Assembly: GCA_947305585.1 (NCBI GenBank)
Contig: CAMZDY010000001.1
Span: 37,489-101,488, forward strand
DNA length: 64,000 nt
Source of the DNA: an uncultured Verrucomicrobiota bacterium
GTDB lineage: Bacteria > Verrucomicrobiota > Kiritimatiellia > RFP12 > UBA1067
Direction of reading: 5' to 3'
In this document: in pieces, positions 1 through 5,751 of the stretch
How the letters are laid out: every line of letters starts with the position of its first letter
Position numbering within the stretch: position 1 is the stretch's first letter
Made by a program: the position numbers and the translations under genes
Notes under the pieces: generated by a model
Databases searched by the model: none
What the model saw: the letters and a program-made list of their open reading frames with translations, nothing else
Told to the model about the DNA's origin: nothing

Positions 1-265
1 TCATCTTGGCCGCGTCCATAAACGCCACCGGTGCCGACGCGCTCACGTGATACACGTCGTCGCCGCCCTCGAATTGGCAATGCTCGTGCCGGTTCGCGCC
101 CATAAAACCCAGCACCTCCACTCTCCCGGCATACGTATCGGCAATCTCCGCGAACCTCGCCACGCCCTGCTCCACACCCACGCAGCACACCAACCGCCGC
201 CGCTCCTGGCCCTGCACCGCCGGGAACGCCCAATACGCCTCGCCCTTGACGAACCTCTCAACCAT
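1..265 (-). CDS. hypothetical protein, open at the left window edge
   Basis: The frame opens with ATG at 265 and stays open for 88 codons to the window edge, so the C-terminus is missing. It begins MVERFVKGEAYWAFP and carries a Cys-Cys pair near residue 27. I do not recognise a family. The start overlaps the stop of the 258-587 gene by 8 bp, the translational-coupling style used along this whole small-gene chain, which supports it as real. It is the last visible gene of an operon that starts at about 1675. Confidence 0.55.
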   Translation of the reverse strand, partial: MVERFVKGEAYWAFPAVQGQERRRLVCCVGVEQGVARFAEIADTYAGRVEVLGFMGANRHEHCQFEGGDDVYHVSASAPVAFMDAAKM

Positions 266-587
266 GCCGCACCTCCTTCGCTCTGTACCGCCTGGATGGC
301 TGCCGCTCGCGCGTCCACCGCCCTTGATTGACCGTCCGCCACCGCCTGCCACTCTTGACGATTTCCCGCGCCGCATACGCCGCGCCTGCCCTCGCCACCA
401 AAAAACGCCCCGCGCACACCGTGCCCTTCCGCGCGGCGCTCCACACCGCATTGATCGAGCACCGCGCCACCTTCGCCGCTTCCCACTTGTCCACGCCCGT
501 CACCTCGTTGCCGGTGTCCAGGTCCAGCATCACGAACTGCTGCACCGCGCGCGGTCGCCTCGGAAACGCATACTCACTTAGCCTCAT
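258..587 (-). CDS. hypothetical 109-aa protein
   Basis: A basic 109-residue protein. Its first half (FVMLDLDTGNEVTGVDKWEAAKV, then a short helix with SINAVWSAARKG) looks like a small DNA-binding or helix-turn-helix-like fold of the kind phage and mobile-element accessory proteins use, but I cannot name a family. A strong ribosome-binding site (GAGGAGGTG) sits about 5 nt before the ATG, inside the end of the upstream 56-aa gene, which it overlaps by 14 bp. It is coupled in turn to the partial gene at 1-265. Confidence 0.6.
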   Translation of the reverse strand: MRLSEYAFPRRPRAVQQFVMLDLDTGNEVTGVDKWEAAKVARCSINAVWSAARKGTVCAGRFLVARAGAAYAAREIVKSGRRWRTVNQGRWTRERQPSRRYRAKEVRHG

Positions 588-744
588 CTTTCACCTCCTC
601 CGCTCCGTCGCCCACCAGCGCTCGCACCAGCCTCAGCCCGTGCGCGTGCACCAGCGGTGTATCATGCTCCTTCTCCAACTGGTAATCCACTTCCATCACC
701 AGCTTCTTCCCCTCGCGCGGCCTGATCCGTACGATAATCTTCAT
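574..744 (-). CDS. hypothetical 56-aa protein
   Basis: A very short gene starting MKIIVRIRPREGKKLVMEV and ending in an acidic tail. Its ATG overlaps the TGA of the 741-998 gene as ATGA, and its own 3' end overlaps the next start by 14 bp, so it fills exactly the slot between two supported genes. No family is recognised. The position in an unbroken coupled series and the typical G+C-rich codon use are the evidence for its reality. Confidence 0.55.
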   Translation of the reverse strand: MKIIVRIRPREGKKLVMEVDYQLEKEHDTPLVHAHGLRLVRALVGDGAEEVKDEAK

Positions 745-998
745 TTCGCCTCCTCCACCCGCTCGAACTCGCCGGTGTAAATCTCGCGGTCCGCATCGAA
801 ATGATCCTTGAAAAACTTCCGCGTCACCCGGTAGCGCCGGTAGCCGGTAATACCGAACTCATCCTTGAATCGTACCAGCACCTCCTCCCCGATCTCGATC
901 CCCCTCAAGAGCGTCGGCCGGGTCGTCGTAAACCGCCGCCCCTTCCTGGAGAGCCCGCTATTATCCCCCACCGTAATCTTCTTGATTTTGTTTTCCAT
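741..998 (-). CDS. hypothetical 85-aa protein
   Basis: I start this gene at ATG 998 (MENKIKKITVGDN) rather than at an in-frame ATG 30 nt upstream, because AAGGAGGTG lies about 5 nt before 998. The mixed-charge protein has a central IEIGEEVLVRFKDEFGITGY stretch that could be a small beta barrel. No family is recognised. It begins 1 nt after the stop of the RHH-like gene and ends in an ATGA overlap with the 56-aa gene. Confidence 0.6.
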   Translation of the reverse strand: MENKIKKITVGDNSGLSRKGRRFTTTRPTLLRGIEIGEEVLVRFKDEFGITGYRRYRVTRKFFKDHFDADREIYTGEFERVEEAK

Positions 999-999
999 C

Positions 1000-1188
1000 T
1001 CACACCTCCTTGTCCAATGCCCGCGCATTCATGCGCGAGATTCTTACTTGCTCGATACACGCCTGCGCCTGCCGCCGGATGCTGCGCCCTTCCTCTCGCG
1101 CCACCTCGCGCAGAAATTCCAGCTGCTCCGGATTCGCTGGCACCAGCACCAGTTTGTCGCTTTCGCCTGCTATCTTCGGTCGTCCCAT
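1000..1188 (-). CDS. small ribbon-helix-helix-like protein (62 aa)
   Basis: The predicted order is a basic N-terminus (MGRPK), a short beta strand (KLVLVPA), then two helices (NPEQLEFLREVAREEG and SIRRQAQACIEQ). That is the layout of Arc/CopG-type ribbon-helix-helix DNA-binding proteins, which act as dimers or tetramers on short palindromes. The ATG lies 0-3 nt from one copy of the ATGTTTAGACA box, and a second copy lies 54 nt upstream, so autoregulation is plausible. The family assignment is from pattern only. Confidence 0.5.
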   Translation of the reverse strand: MGRPKIAGESDKLVLVPANPEQLEFLREVAREEGRSIRRQAQACIEQVRISRMNARALDKEV

Positions 1189-1257
1189 AATGTTTAGACA
1201 CTCTTAGGGTATTAGAAAATTTTGCTTATGCAAAAATGTGCAAATGTTTAGACACTT
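1188..1257 (-). promoter_or_regulatory. two operator-like boxes ahead of the 62-aa RHH gene, plus a hairpin
   Basis: Boxes of the form AATGT-TTAG-ACA(C/T) lie at 1188-1203 and 1242-1257, matching the palindrome found in the promoter at 1690-1705. Between them at 1220-1235 is a perfect inverted repeat (TTTTGC, 4-nt loop, GCAAAA). Together they look like a second regulatory region for the downstream genes 1000-1188 and onward. Confidence 0.5.
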
Positions 1258-1378
1258 TTTTGCCAGCAAAAAGTCTGGTGTAGTGTTTCAAAGCCTCTTC
1301 GATGGTGACACCCATCGCCTTGGCCCGTTCGGTTATGAACTGCTGCGTCTCCTTCGAGAGTTTAGTGAAGTCGATCAC
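1226..1378 (-). CDS. hypothetical 50-aa protein, GTG start
   Basis: The start chosen is GTG at 1378, forming a GTGA overlap with the stop of the 92-aa gene and preceded by AAAGGAAAGG. Longer upstream in-frame starts would lie entirely inside that gene. The product (VIDFTKLSKETQQFITERA, ending KKVSKHLHIFA) is mostly helical, and the AMGVTIEEALKHY segment resembles the second half of a small RHH or antitoxin-like protein. The second operator-like box (1242-1257) lies inside its last codons. Confidence 0.45.
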   Translation of the reverse strand: MIDFTKLSKETQQFITERAKAMGVTIEEALKHYTRLFAGKKVSKHLHIFA

Positions 1379-1653
1379 GCTGCACCGCCTTTCCTTTTGT
1401 TGACAATACTTAAATGGACCATCTCCAGGGCGGCTTTGTACGCCGCCTTGTACTGGCGAGCGATCTCGCCGTTCTTCATGATCCCGCATCCGATGGCCTT
1501 TGACGTGATTCCGTCAATCACCATCTGCGTAATCGTCTCTCCTGTCTTGTCGCACACCAGCACCGCCAGCGCGCGCACTTCCGGATCGACGTAGCCACCC
1601 ACCAACGTTTTCGTTGGCTTGTGCTTTCCGGACCTTCCGTTTTTCTCTCTCAT
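1375..1653 (-). CDS. RHH-like hypothetical protein (92 aa), first gene of the chain
   Basis: After a basic N-terminal tail (MREKNGRSGKHKPTKT) comes a strand-helix-helix pattern (LVGGYVDPEVRALAVLVCDKTG, ETITQMVIDGITSKAI) typical of ribbon-helix-helix proteins, then a C-terminal helix. AAGGAAAGG precedes the ATG. It is the first gene behind the promoter at 1682-1711, whose spacer is a near-perfect palindrome, so it may be the repressor acting on that site. It is translationally coupled to the 50-aa gene. DNA binding is inferred, not certain. Confidence 0.55.
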   Translation of the reverse strand: MREKNGRSGKHKPTKTLVGGYVDPEVRALAVLVCDKTGETITQMVIDGITSKAIGCGIMKNGEIARQYKAAYKAALEMVHLSIVNKRKGGAA

Positions 1654-1681
1654 GATGCCTTTCCTTGGTAGATACGCGAAT

Positions 1682-1711
1682 ATTATATCAAATGTTTAGA
1701 CATTTTGTCAA
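1682..1711 (-). promoter_or_regulatory. promoter with an operator palindrome filling its spacer
   Basis: Read on the minus strand, TTGACA (1711-1706) and TATAAT (1687-1682) are 18 bp apart. Positions 1690-1705 hold AAATGT-N4-ACATTT, whose arms are exactly complementary. A dimer bound there would cover the space between -35 and -10. The expected start is near 1675, 22 nt before the ATG at 1653. Confidence 0.75.
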
Positions 1712-1742
1712 GGGGGTAAATGATATTTTTTCAATATCGCTC

Positions 1743-1771
1743 TTGCCCCCACTCCCAAAATATGCTATAAT
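1743..1771 (+). promoter_or_regulatory. promoter of the first plus-strand cassette
   Basis: TTGCCC (1743-1748), 17-bp spacer and TATAAT (1766-1771) preceded by TG (extended -10). The block from 1735 is nearly the same as the one ahead of the second cassette at 2508-2544. Confidence 0.6.
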
Positions 1772-1814
1772 ACTGTGTGTTCTCCGCAAAACTACTACCA
1801 ACCACAACTAACCT

Positions 1815-2387
1815 ATGATTACTTGCCCCAATTGCCAGCACCGCTTTCCGATCGACCGCGCCGAAACTGTCGAGCATCCTTGGTTAATACTGTCACAACC
1901 ATTTTTCGTCGCAACCAATCTGCGCATCATAACCAAGGATCGCATTATCAATCTGGCCGATATTGAAGATTGCTTTGTGAAATCCAGATATACGCCAACG
2001 TACATCACCCTACGCCTTACCGATTGGCTTTTCTCCCTTATTGCTCTCCCTGCGTTAATACTCCATTTCGTGCATTTCAAGGTTTTGGCGATCATTCTTT
2101 CAATCCTGGGCTTGCTTGGTTATTTTGTCTTGGTTGGCAAGTATTTGCTTCCGATTTTGGAATACCATTATAAAACACACACGCTGTATATAAAGCTTAA
2201 GGATGGTCCAATCCTTTCCATTCCTGTTTCCGATCCGTATATTGCTCCCAGTATAATGCGCTGGACTAGGATTTCAGAAAAGGCTTCGGCACATGGCGTA
2301 ATGGCACAGCCGGATCCTTTTTACGATTTAATCATCAAGCCCGAAGTTAGAAACTACAAACCGGAGCATCCCGAAGATTGGGAATAG
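1815..2387 (+). CDS. zinc-ribbon membrane protein (190 aa), cassette 1
   Basis: The N-terminus MITCPNCQHRFPID is a CxxC ribbon like the one-sided zinc ribbons at the start of many small bacterial membrane proteins. A central region with two adjacent membrane segments (about residues 69-112) follows, then a soluble C-terminal part. The body resembles PH-like membrane proteins with a 'DIEDCFVK' strand pattern, but I cannot place it in a family. No clear ribosome-binding site precedes the ATG. It has its own promoter, and a strong hairpin starts right at its stop codon. Its lower G+C than the flanking genes suggests transfer. Confidence 0.65.
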   Translation: MITCPNCQHRFPIDRAETVEHPWLILSQPFFVATNLRIITKDRIINLADIEDCFVKSRYTPTYITLRLTDWLFSLIALPALILHFVHFKVLAIILSILGLLGYFVLVGKYLLPILEYHYKTHTLYIKLKDGPILSIPVSDPYIAPSIMRWTRISEKASAHGVMAQPDPFYDLIIKPEVRNYKPEHPEDWE

Positions 2388-2422
2388 CCCCGGTTCTGCC
2401 GCGCCCCGTCCCGGGGCGCACT
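2387..2422. repeat. 3' hairpin repeat, copy 1
   Basis: GCGCCCCG (2401-2408), loop TCC, CGGGGCGC (2412-2419), preceded by CCCCGGTTCTGCC. The same block recurs at 3170-3205 behind the second cassette. No U-tract follows, so it is not a textbook terminator; it could stabilise 3' ends or be a recombination or mobility mark. Confidence 0.7.
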
Positions 2423-2450
2423 TTGGCCGCAGAATTTCCCATTTTCCCTA

Positions 2451-2480
2451 TTGACTTTTGATGGGGAAATATGATATCAT
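2451..2480 (+). promoter_or_regulatory. possible upstream promoter of cassette 2
   Basis: TTGACT (2451-2456), 18-bp spacer ending GGGGAAATATGA, then TATCAT (2475-2480). It fits the promoter form seen across the window except for one base in the -10. It lies 65 bp upstream of the second cassette promoter. Confidence 0.4.
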
Positions 2481-2491
2481 ATGAGGCAGAA

Positions 2492-2544
2492 ACACCCAAA
2501 GTGGGTGTATCGCTCTTGCCCCTACCACGAAAATGTGCTATAAT
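2492..2544 (+). promoter_or_regulatory. hairpin and promoter of cassette 2
   Basis: ACACCCA-AAG-TGGGTGT (2492-2508) is a perfect 7-bp inverted repeat just upstream of TTGCCC (2516-2521). A 17-bp spacer and TATAAT (2539-2544) follow. The expected start is near 2551, only about 4 nt before the ATG at 2555. The hairpin position suits a repressor or activator site. Confidence 0.6.
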
Positions 2545-2554
2545 ACTTAGCAAT

Positions 2555-3163
2555 ATGTGCAAAAACTTCGTCACCAAAGCAAAGTCGTTCCTTGCCCGCT
2601 CTCGCGCCTGGATAGTTCGTATCGCCGTCAATCTTGTCAAAGCGGGCGCATCTTGCCTCAGTAATCTTTTATTCGTGGTGCTCGGCATAATCGGTATCGT
2701 TTCTACAGCCTTGTGGTGGCCACCATGTTCACCTATCTTAATCGCTACCCATCTTTTGTCTGGCACTGAGCAAAAGTGGTATGTCGAACCGTCGGACGAG
2801 TCTGACCAATATCTCATTTACACCCACACTGATAATAACCCTGAAAATACCGGCGTTGTTATTCTTGCAACTAAAGGAGATGACCAATACTATTACGGTA
2901 TTGCTGCAATTGCCTCGATCGCACAGCCGCTTGATCCATCCTGGCCGTTTATATCCGTATCGTTTGATGATAATGAAACACACTTAAAGCGTGTAATTAT
3001 TGACCCCAACCGACGCACACTTCTCTTGCCCGAGCTCTACGGCCCAGATATTTATCGCGTATCTGAAATAACCTTTGTATATCGGTCAACCACCGGTGAA
3101 GAAGTGTCTACGACTATTGATCTGTCTGGTGTAAAACCTAAATTCGATCGGCTGCTTAAATAG
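2555..3163 (+). CDS. single-span membrane protein (202 aa), cassette 2
   Basis: I place the start at ATG 2555 (MCKNFVTKAKSFLARS), because an earlier in-frame ATG at 2471 lies within a -10-like element upstream of the promoter. A basic N-terminal segment is followed by one membrane span (about residues 36-56, LLFVVLGIIGIVSTALWW) and a roughly 145-residue, probably extracytoplasmic beta-rich domain. No family is recognised. The near-leaderless start, matching promoter and shared 3' hairpin pair it with the 1815-2387 gene. It may be cargo of the element. Confidence 0.6.
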   Translation: MCKNFVTKAKSFLARSRAWIVRIAVNLVKAGASCLSNLLFVVLGIIGIVSTALWWPPCSPILIATHLLSGTEQKWYVEPSDESDQYLIYTHTDNNPENTGVVILATKGDDQYYYGIAAIASIAQPLDPSWPFISVSFDDNETHLKRVIIDPNRRTLLLPELYGPDIYRVSEITFVYRSTTGEEVSTTIDLSGVKPKFDRLLK

Positions 3164-3169
3164 CCCTCT

Positions 3170-3205
3170 CCCCGGTTCTGCCGCGCCCCGTCCCCGGGGC
3201 GCACT
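3170..3205. repeat. 3' hairpin repeat, copy 2
   Basis: Same block as 2387-2422, with one extra C in the loop: arms GCGCCCCG (3183-3190) and CGGGGCGC (3195-3202). It separates the convergent cassette 2 and the toxin gene, ending at the latter's stop codon. Confidence 0.7.
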
Positions 3206-3639
3206 CACGCCGTCACCGCGCGCTTCACCGCTTCCGGCACCCTGCGACTCGCCACGATTCCCCGCGCTATCTGGTCCATCACCGCCGCCGGCATATCCTG
3301 GCACTTCACCGTGCGCTTGCGCTCCAGCATCTCCATAAACTCTGCTTTAGTCTTCTGGAATACGGTGTTGCAATTCACGTACGATTCTTTCGTCTGCCCG
3401 TCGAACGTCGGCAGATTTGGTATCGTCACCAGCGTCTTCGGATCGGCGCCCCATAGCTCGATCAGTTTCCGGTTCGTCGCACCTTGCGATGTCACCAGCA
3501 CCAGATACACCGTCGGATCCTTGCGCGGCTCGCTGTTGGCCACCACCAGGAAATGCAGCTCCTGGTTCGGCAACTCCGGCAGCACGGCCTTCATCATCGT
3601 GCCGCGCCGCAGAAAGAGATTAAGCTCCCATTCTTTCAC
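3205..3639 (-). CDS. putative toxin of a Panacea-type toxin-antitoxin pair
   Basis: A 144-aa protein starting with GTG at 3639 in a GTGA overlap with the upstream antitoxin-like gene. The core (LHFLVVANSEP, VYLVLVTSQ, then SYVNCNTVF) has the strand pattern and hydrophobic cadence of small MazF/PemK-like barrels, but no residue set proves an RNase. The assignment rests mainly on the partner: Panacea-domain antitoxins are typically encoded with an adjacent, structurally variable toxin. A trailing helix-rich region (MLERKRTVKCQDMP onward) may be where the antitoxin binds. Other targets are possible. Confidence 0.55.
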   Translation of the reverse strand: MKEWELNLFLRRGTMMKAVLPELPNQELHFLVVANSEPRKDPTVYLVLVTSQGATNRKLIELWGADPKTLVTIPNLPTFDGQTKESYVNCNTVFQKTKAEFMEMLERKRTVKCQDMPAAVMDQIARGIVASRRVPEAVKRAVTA

Positions 3640-4205
3640 AGCGCAGCCACCCAGGCGGTTTCTTCATAGGCGGCCTTGGCCGTCTTCACCCACTCCGGAT
3701 CTGCGCTGCAATATTCAACGCCCTTCGACGGGCTCAAAAAGAAATCCTCGAACTTCATCCTGCACTTGCTCCTGCCGGAATTGCGCGCCCGCCGCCACTC
3801 CGGGAACCGGTGCGTATAGGCGATTATGTCCGGATGCTTGCGATAAACCTCCACCGCCACATCCAGCGACTCCTTGTCCGCCTCCGACAACTGCTCGAAC
3901 TGGTCGTTCCCGATCGCCACCAGGTTGGCTGCATTCTTCGTTTCCAGCGGCACCACTGTCAAGTATTTGCTGGAATATTTCGCCTCTTCTTTCGCCTCGC
4001 CCTTGAGTATTCGCTCGGCATATACCGGTAGCGGCCCGTACTGCATTGCATTGTAGCAATCGCCGGTAATTGTTATTCCGCTCTTCCGGAGACTATCCCT
4101 GTCCGCCAGGTACAGTAGTTTGTACGCATGTAGCCGGTTTAAGCCGCCCACACCGCACTTGCCTGCCAGATACGCCACCGCCTGTACTATCTTCTGGTAG
4201 TTCAT
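3636..4205 (-). CDS. Panacea (SocA-like/DUF4065) domain antitoxin
   Basis: A 189-aa protein with the hallmarks of the Panacea domain: an N-terminal helix (VQAVAYLAGK), LNRLHAYKLLYLADRDSLRKSG, the ITGDCYNAMQYGPLP signature at about residues 45-60, and a helical ending. Panacea proteins neutralise a wide range of unrelated toxins encoded next to them, and this one is coupled by GTGA to a 144-aa partner. AAAGAGACAAG precedes the ATG, and a consensus promoter lies 30 nt upstream. Such pairs commonly stabilise mobile elements or act in phage defence, which fits the neighbouring integrase. Confidence 0.8.
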   Translation of the reverse strand: MNYQKIVQAVAYLAGKCGVGGLNRLHAYKLLYLADRDSLRKSGITITGDCYNAMQYGPLPVYAERILKGEAKEEAKYSSKYLTVVPLETKNAANLVAIGNDQFEQLSEADKESLDVAVEVYRKHPDIIAYTHRFPEWRRARNSGRSKCRMKFEDFFLSPSKGVEYCSADPEWVKTAKAAYEETAWVAAL

Positions 4206-4234
4206 TCTTGTCTCTTTTTGGATTTTGTGCGTAT

Positions 4235-4264
4235 ATTATACCATATTTCGCCCAGCGTTGTCAA
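4235..4264 (-). promoter_or_regulatory. promoter of the toxin-antitoxin pair
   Basis: Minus strand TTGACA (4264-4259), 18-bp spacer ending GGGCGAAATATGG, TATAAT (4240-4235). The predicted start is near 4228. The -35 abuts the integrase stop codon region. Confidence 0.75.
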
Positions 4265-4273
4265 GCATTTTCT

Positions 4274-5464
4274 CTACGCCCTGATCCTCCCCACCACGAT
4301 CGTCGGCACGTCATCCGTCACCGCGTACGGATCCGCGTAGTAGTATTCCACCGTCTCGCGCCGGTCGCCGGACAGCGCCACCGCGTACTTCGGCCCCATC
4401 TCGTGGTACACCGTGTCGATACACAGCTTCCGCAACTCGTACACGCCCTTGCCCCACTCCTCCGGACTAAGCCCGCACTCCCGCCGCAGCAGATAGTTCA
4501 GCTCGTCGTGCACGTACCGCCCGGCCGGAATGAACACCTCGCCCTTCTCGCACATGTTCGGCTTGTACTTGAGCATCAGTTCCTGAATCGCCGGGGCGAA
4601 TTTCCACCGCACCACCCGGCCGCTCGATCCTTCCGTCTTGTGCGGCGTGTACACCAGCCACATCGCCCCGTCCTTCATTACGAAGTTCTCGCCCGTCAGC
4701 CGGATCACGTCGTTCGGCCGCATCGCAAACTGGTACACCATCGTCGCGAACGCGAACAGCCGCTGGTTCCTTTCCTCCTGGAGCCCGGTATACCACATGT
4801 CAATCTTGTCCTTCAGCTCTTGCCCCAGCCGCACATAACGCCGCGACTTCGCCGTCCCGCCCAGATCCGGCATCTCCGGCCGCACCACCTTGATTCCCAT
4901 GTCCTCGTAGTATTCGTCCGTCCACTTCGCCGTCAGCCGCTGCAGCGCCGCGAGATACGTCTTGACCGTATCTCCCGCCACGCCCCGCGCCTGCAGCCGG
5001 TCCAGCACTCCCCTCAGCGTTCTCCGGTGCATGAGCTTGCGCACGCTGTCGTTTTCGCTCAACCCCGCCGCCACCATCACGTTCCGCGTCCCCAGCTGCG
5101 CCGACCGCACGCTCTTCAGACTCGGCTTCTCCTTCCCGATCCGCTTCCACCGCCTCTCCACGATCTGGTCGTACGCCGCCATCATCTCGCCGATCGTCGG
5201 CACCTTCTTCTGCCCCTCGTTCTCGTCCCCGCCTAACTCCTGCTGCATCTCGTTGTACCAGCTCAAGTACTCCGCCTCCAGGATCGGCGTCGGCCGCAAA
5301 CTCCGCGTCCCCGCTTTCCATCCCTTGACCGCGATCTCCGGATCGAGCTCGCACGTCTTGCTCACCCGCTCCCCGTTTATCATAGCCTGGAAGCGAATGC
5401 TCGCCTTGCCGCCACTGCCCAGCCGAAGCGTCACCCCCGGCCGAAGCGTCACATAGTTTTTCAT
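4274..5464 (-). CDS. int: tyrosine recombinase / integrase (396 aa)
   Basis: Start chosen at ATG 5464 (MKNYVTLRPG) because AAGGAG lies 7 nt upstream; a longer frame to 5539 would run through the repeat region. The N-terminal part holds an AP2-like arm-binding segment (VTLRLGSGGKASIRFQA), then a core-binding SAM-like domain, then the catalytic domain. FAMRPNDVIRL carries the first catalytic Arg, YELRKLCID the second Arg with Tyr in place of the usual His, and the final VEYYYADPY supplies the nucleophilic Tyr. It presumably excises and integrates the element occupying 1-5.66 kb. Confidence 0.85.
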   Translation of the reverse strand: MKNYVTLRPGVTLRLGSGGKASIRFQAMINGERVSKTCELDPEIAVKGWKAGTRSLRPTPILEAEYLSWYNEMQQELGGDENEGQKKVPTIGEMMAAYDQIVERRWKRIGKEKPSLKSVRSAQLGTRNVMVAAGLSENDSVRKLMHRRTLRGVLDRLQARGVAGDTVKTYLAALQRLTAKWTDEYYEDMGIKVVRPEMPDLGGTAKSRRYVRLGQELKDKIDMWYTGLQEERNQRLFAFATMVYQFAMRPNDVIRLTGENFVMKDGAMWLVYTPHKTEGSSGRVVRWKFAPAIQELMLKYKPNMCEKGEVFIPAGRYVHDELNYLLRRECGLSPEEWGKGVYELRKLCIDTVYHEMGPKYAVALSGDRRETVEYYYADPYAVTDDVPTIVVGRIRA

Positions 5465-5499
5465 CTCGTTTCTCCTTGGTAGGTTAAGCACCACCTCGT

Positions 5500-5573
5500 T
5501 GGGTAATCGTTGGGTAATTTTGGGTAATTCTACCCCCATTTCCCGACATTTGCCGACACCTTCTTTGGGTAAT
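5500..5573. repeat. phased TGGGTAAT repeats, candidate integrase arm sites
   Basis: TGGGTAAT occurs at 5500, 5511, 5521 and 5566, the first three one helical turn apart. CCGACA occurs at 5543 and 5553, also 10 bp apart. They lie between the integrase start and the broken tRNA, where arm-type binding sites of an attachment region are expected. GGGTA-ATTC-TACCC (5522-5535) forms a small inverted repeat within them. Confidence 0.6.
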
Positions 5574-5582
5574 GCTACTTAT

Positions 5583-5612
5583 ACTATATCATTTCCTACC
5601 GTAAAATGTCAA
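5583..5612 (-). promoter_or_regulatory. integrase promoter
   Basis: TTGACA (5612-5607), 18-bp spacer ending GGAAATGA, TATAGT (5588-5583). The expected start is near 5576, so the transcript leader would carry the TGGGTAAT repeats and integrase binding could repress its own gene. Confidence 0.65.
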
Positions 5613-5658
5613 CCCCCAATCATATTTTATTTTTCCCACATGTTCCCCACCCCATCCC

Positions 5659-5679
5659 GTCCAGATGAGCTACAGGCCC
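5659..5679 (-). pseudogene. 5' fragment of a tRNA gene (positions 1-21)
   Basis: Read on the minus strand it begins GGGCCTGTAGCTCATCTGG. It matches tRNA positions 1-21: 7-nt acceptor strand, T8, A9, GCTC D-stem, A14, and the invariant GG18-19. The expected GAGC closing the D-stem is absent and the rest is not tRNA. GGGCCTGTAGCTCA is the usual beginning of bacterial tRNA-Ile(GAU) and some others. A promoter sits 15-20 nt upstream. This looks like a host tRNA gene cut at the D-loop by the element. Confidence 0.55.
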
Positions 5680-5700
5680 TTAATTGCCGTTCGGATGTAT

Positions 5701-5730
5701 ATTATATCATAATCCGCGCCGAAAAGTCAA
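5701..5730 (-). promoter_or_regulatory. promoter reading into the tRNA fragment
   Basis: TTGACT (5730-5725), 18-bp spacer ending GCGCGGATTATGA, TATAAT (5706-5701). The expected start near 5694 would give a 15-nt leader before the tRNA 5' end. It could now also contribute to integrase transcription. Confidence 0.7.
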
Positions 5731-5751
5731 GCCTTTTTCTGACTAATTTCG

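Noticed and set aside
2471..2555. an earlier ATG start (2471) for the second cassette gene
   Set aside because: It lies within a -10-like element upstream of the promoter and would put the transcript start inside the gene.
4070..5236. 388-codon plus-strand frame opposite the integrase
   Set aside because: His/Arg/Leu/Pro-rich antisense sequence of the integrase gene, no start signals.
5659..5679. an intact tRNA gene at this position
   Set aside because: Only the first 21 nt match; no anticodon arm or T-arm follows in the next 60 nt.
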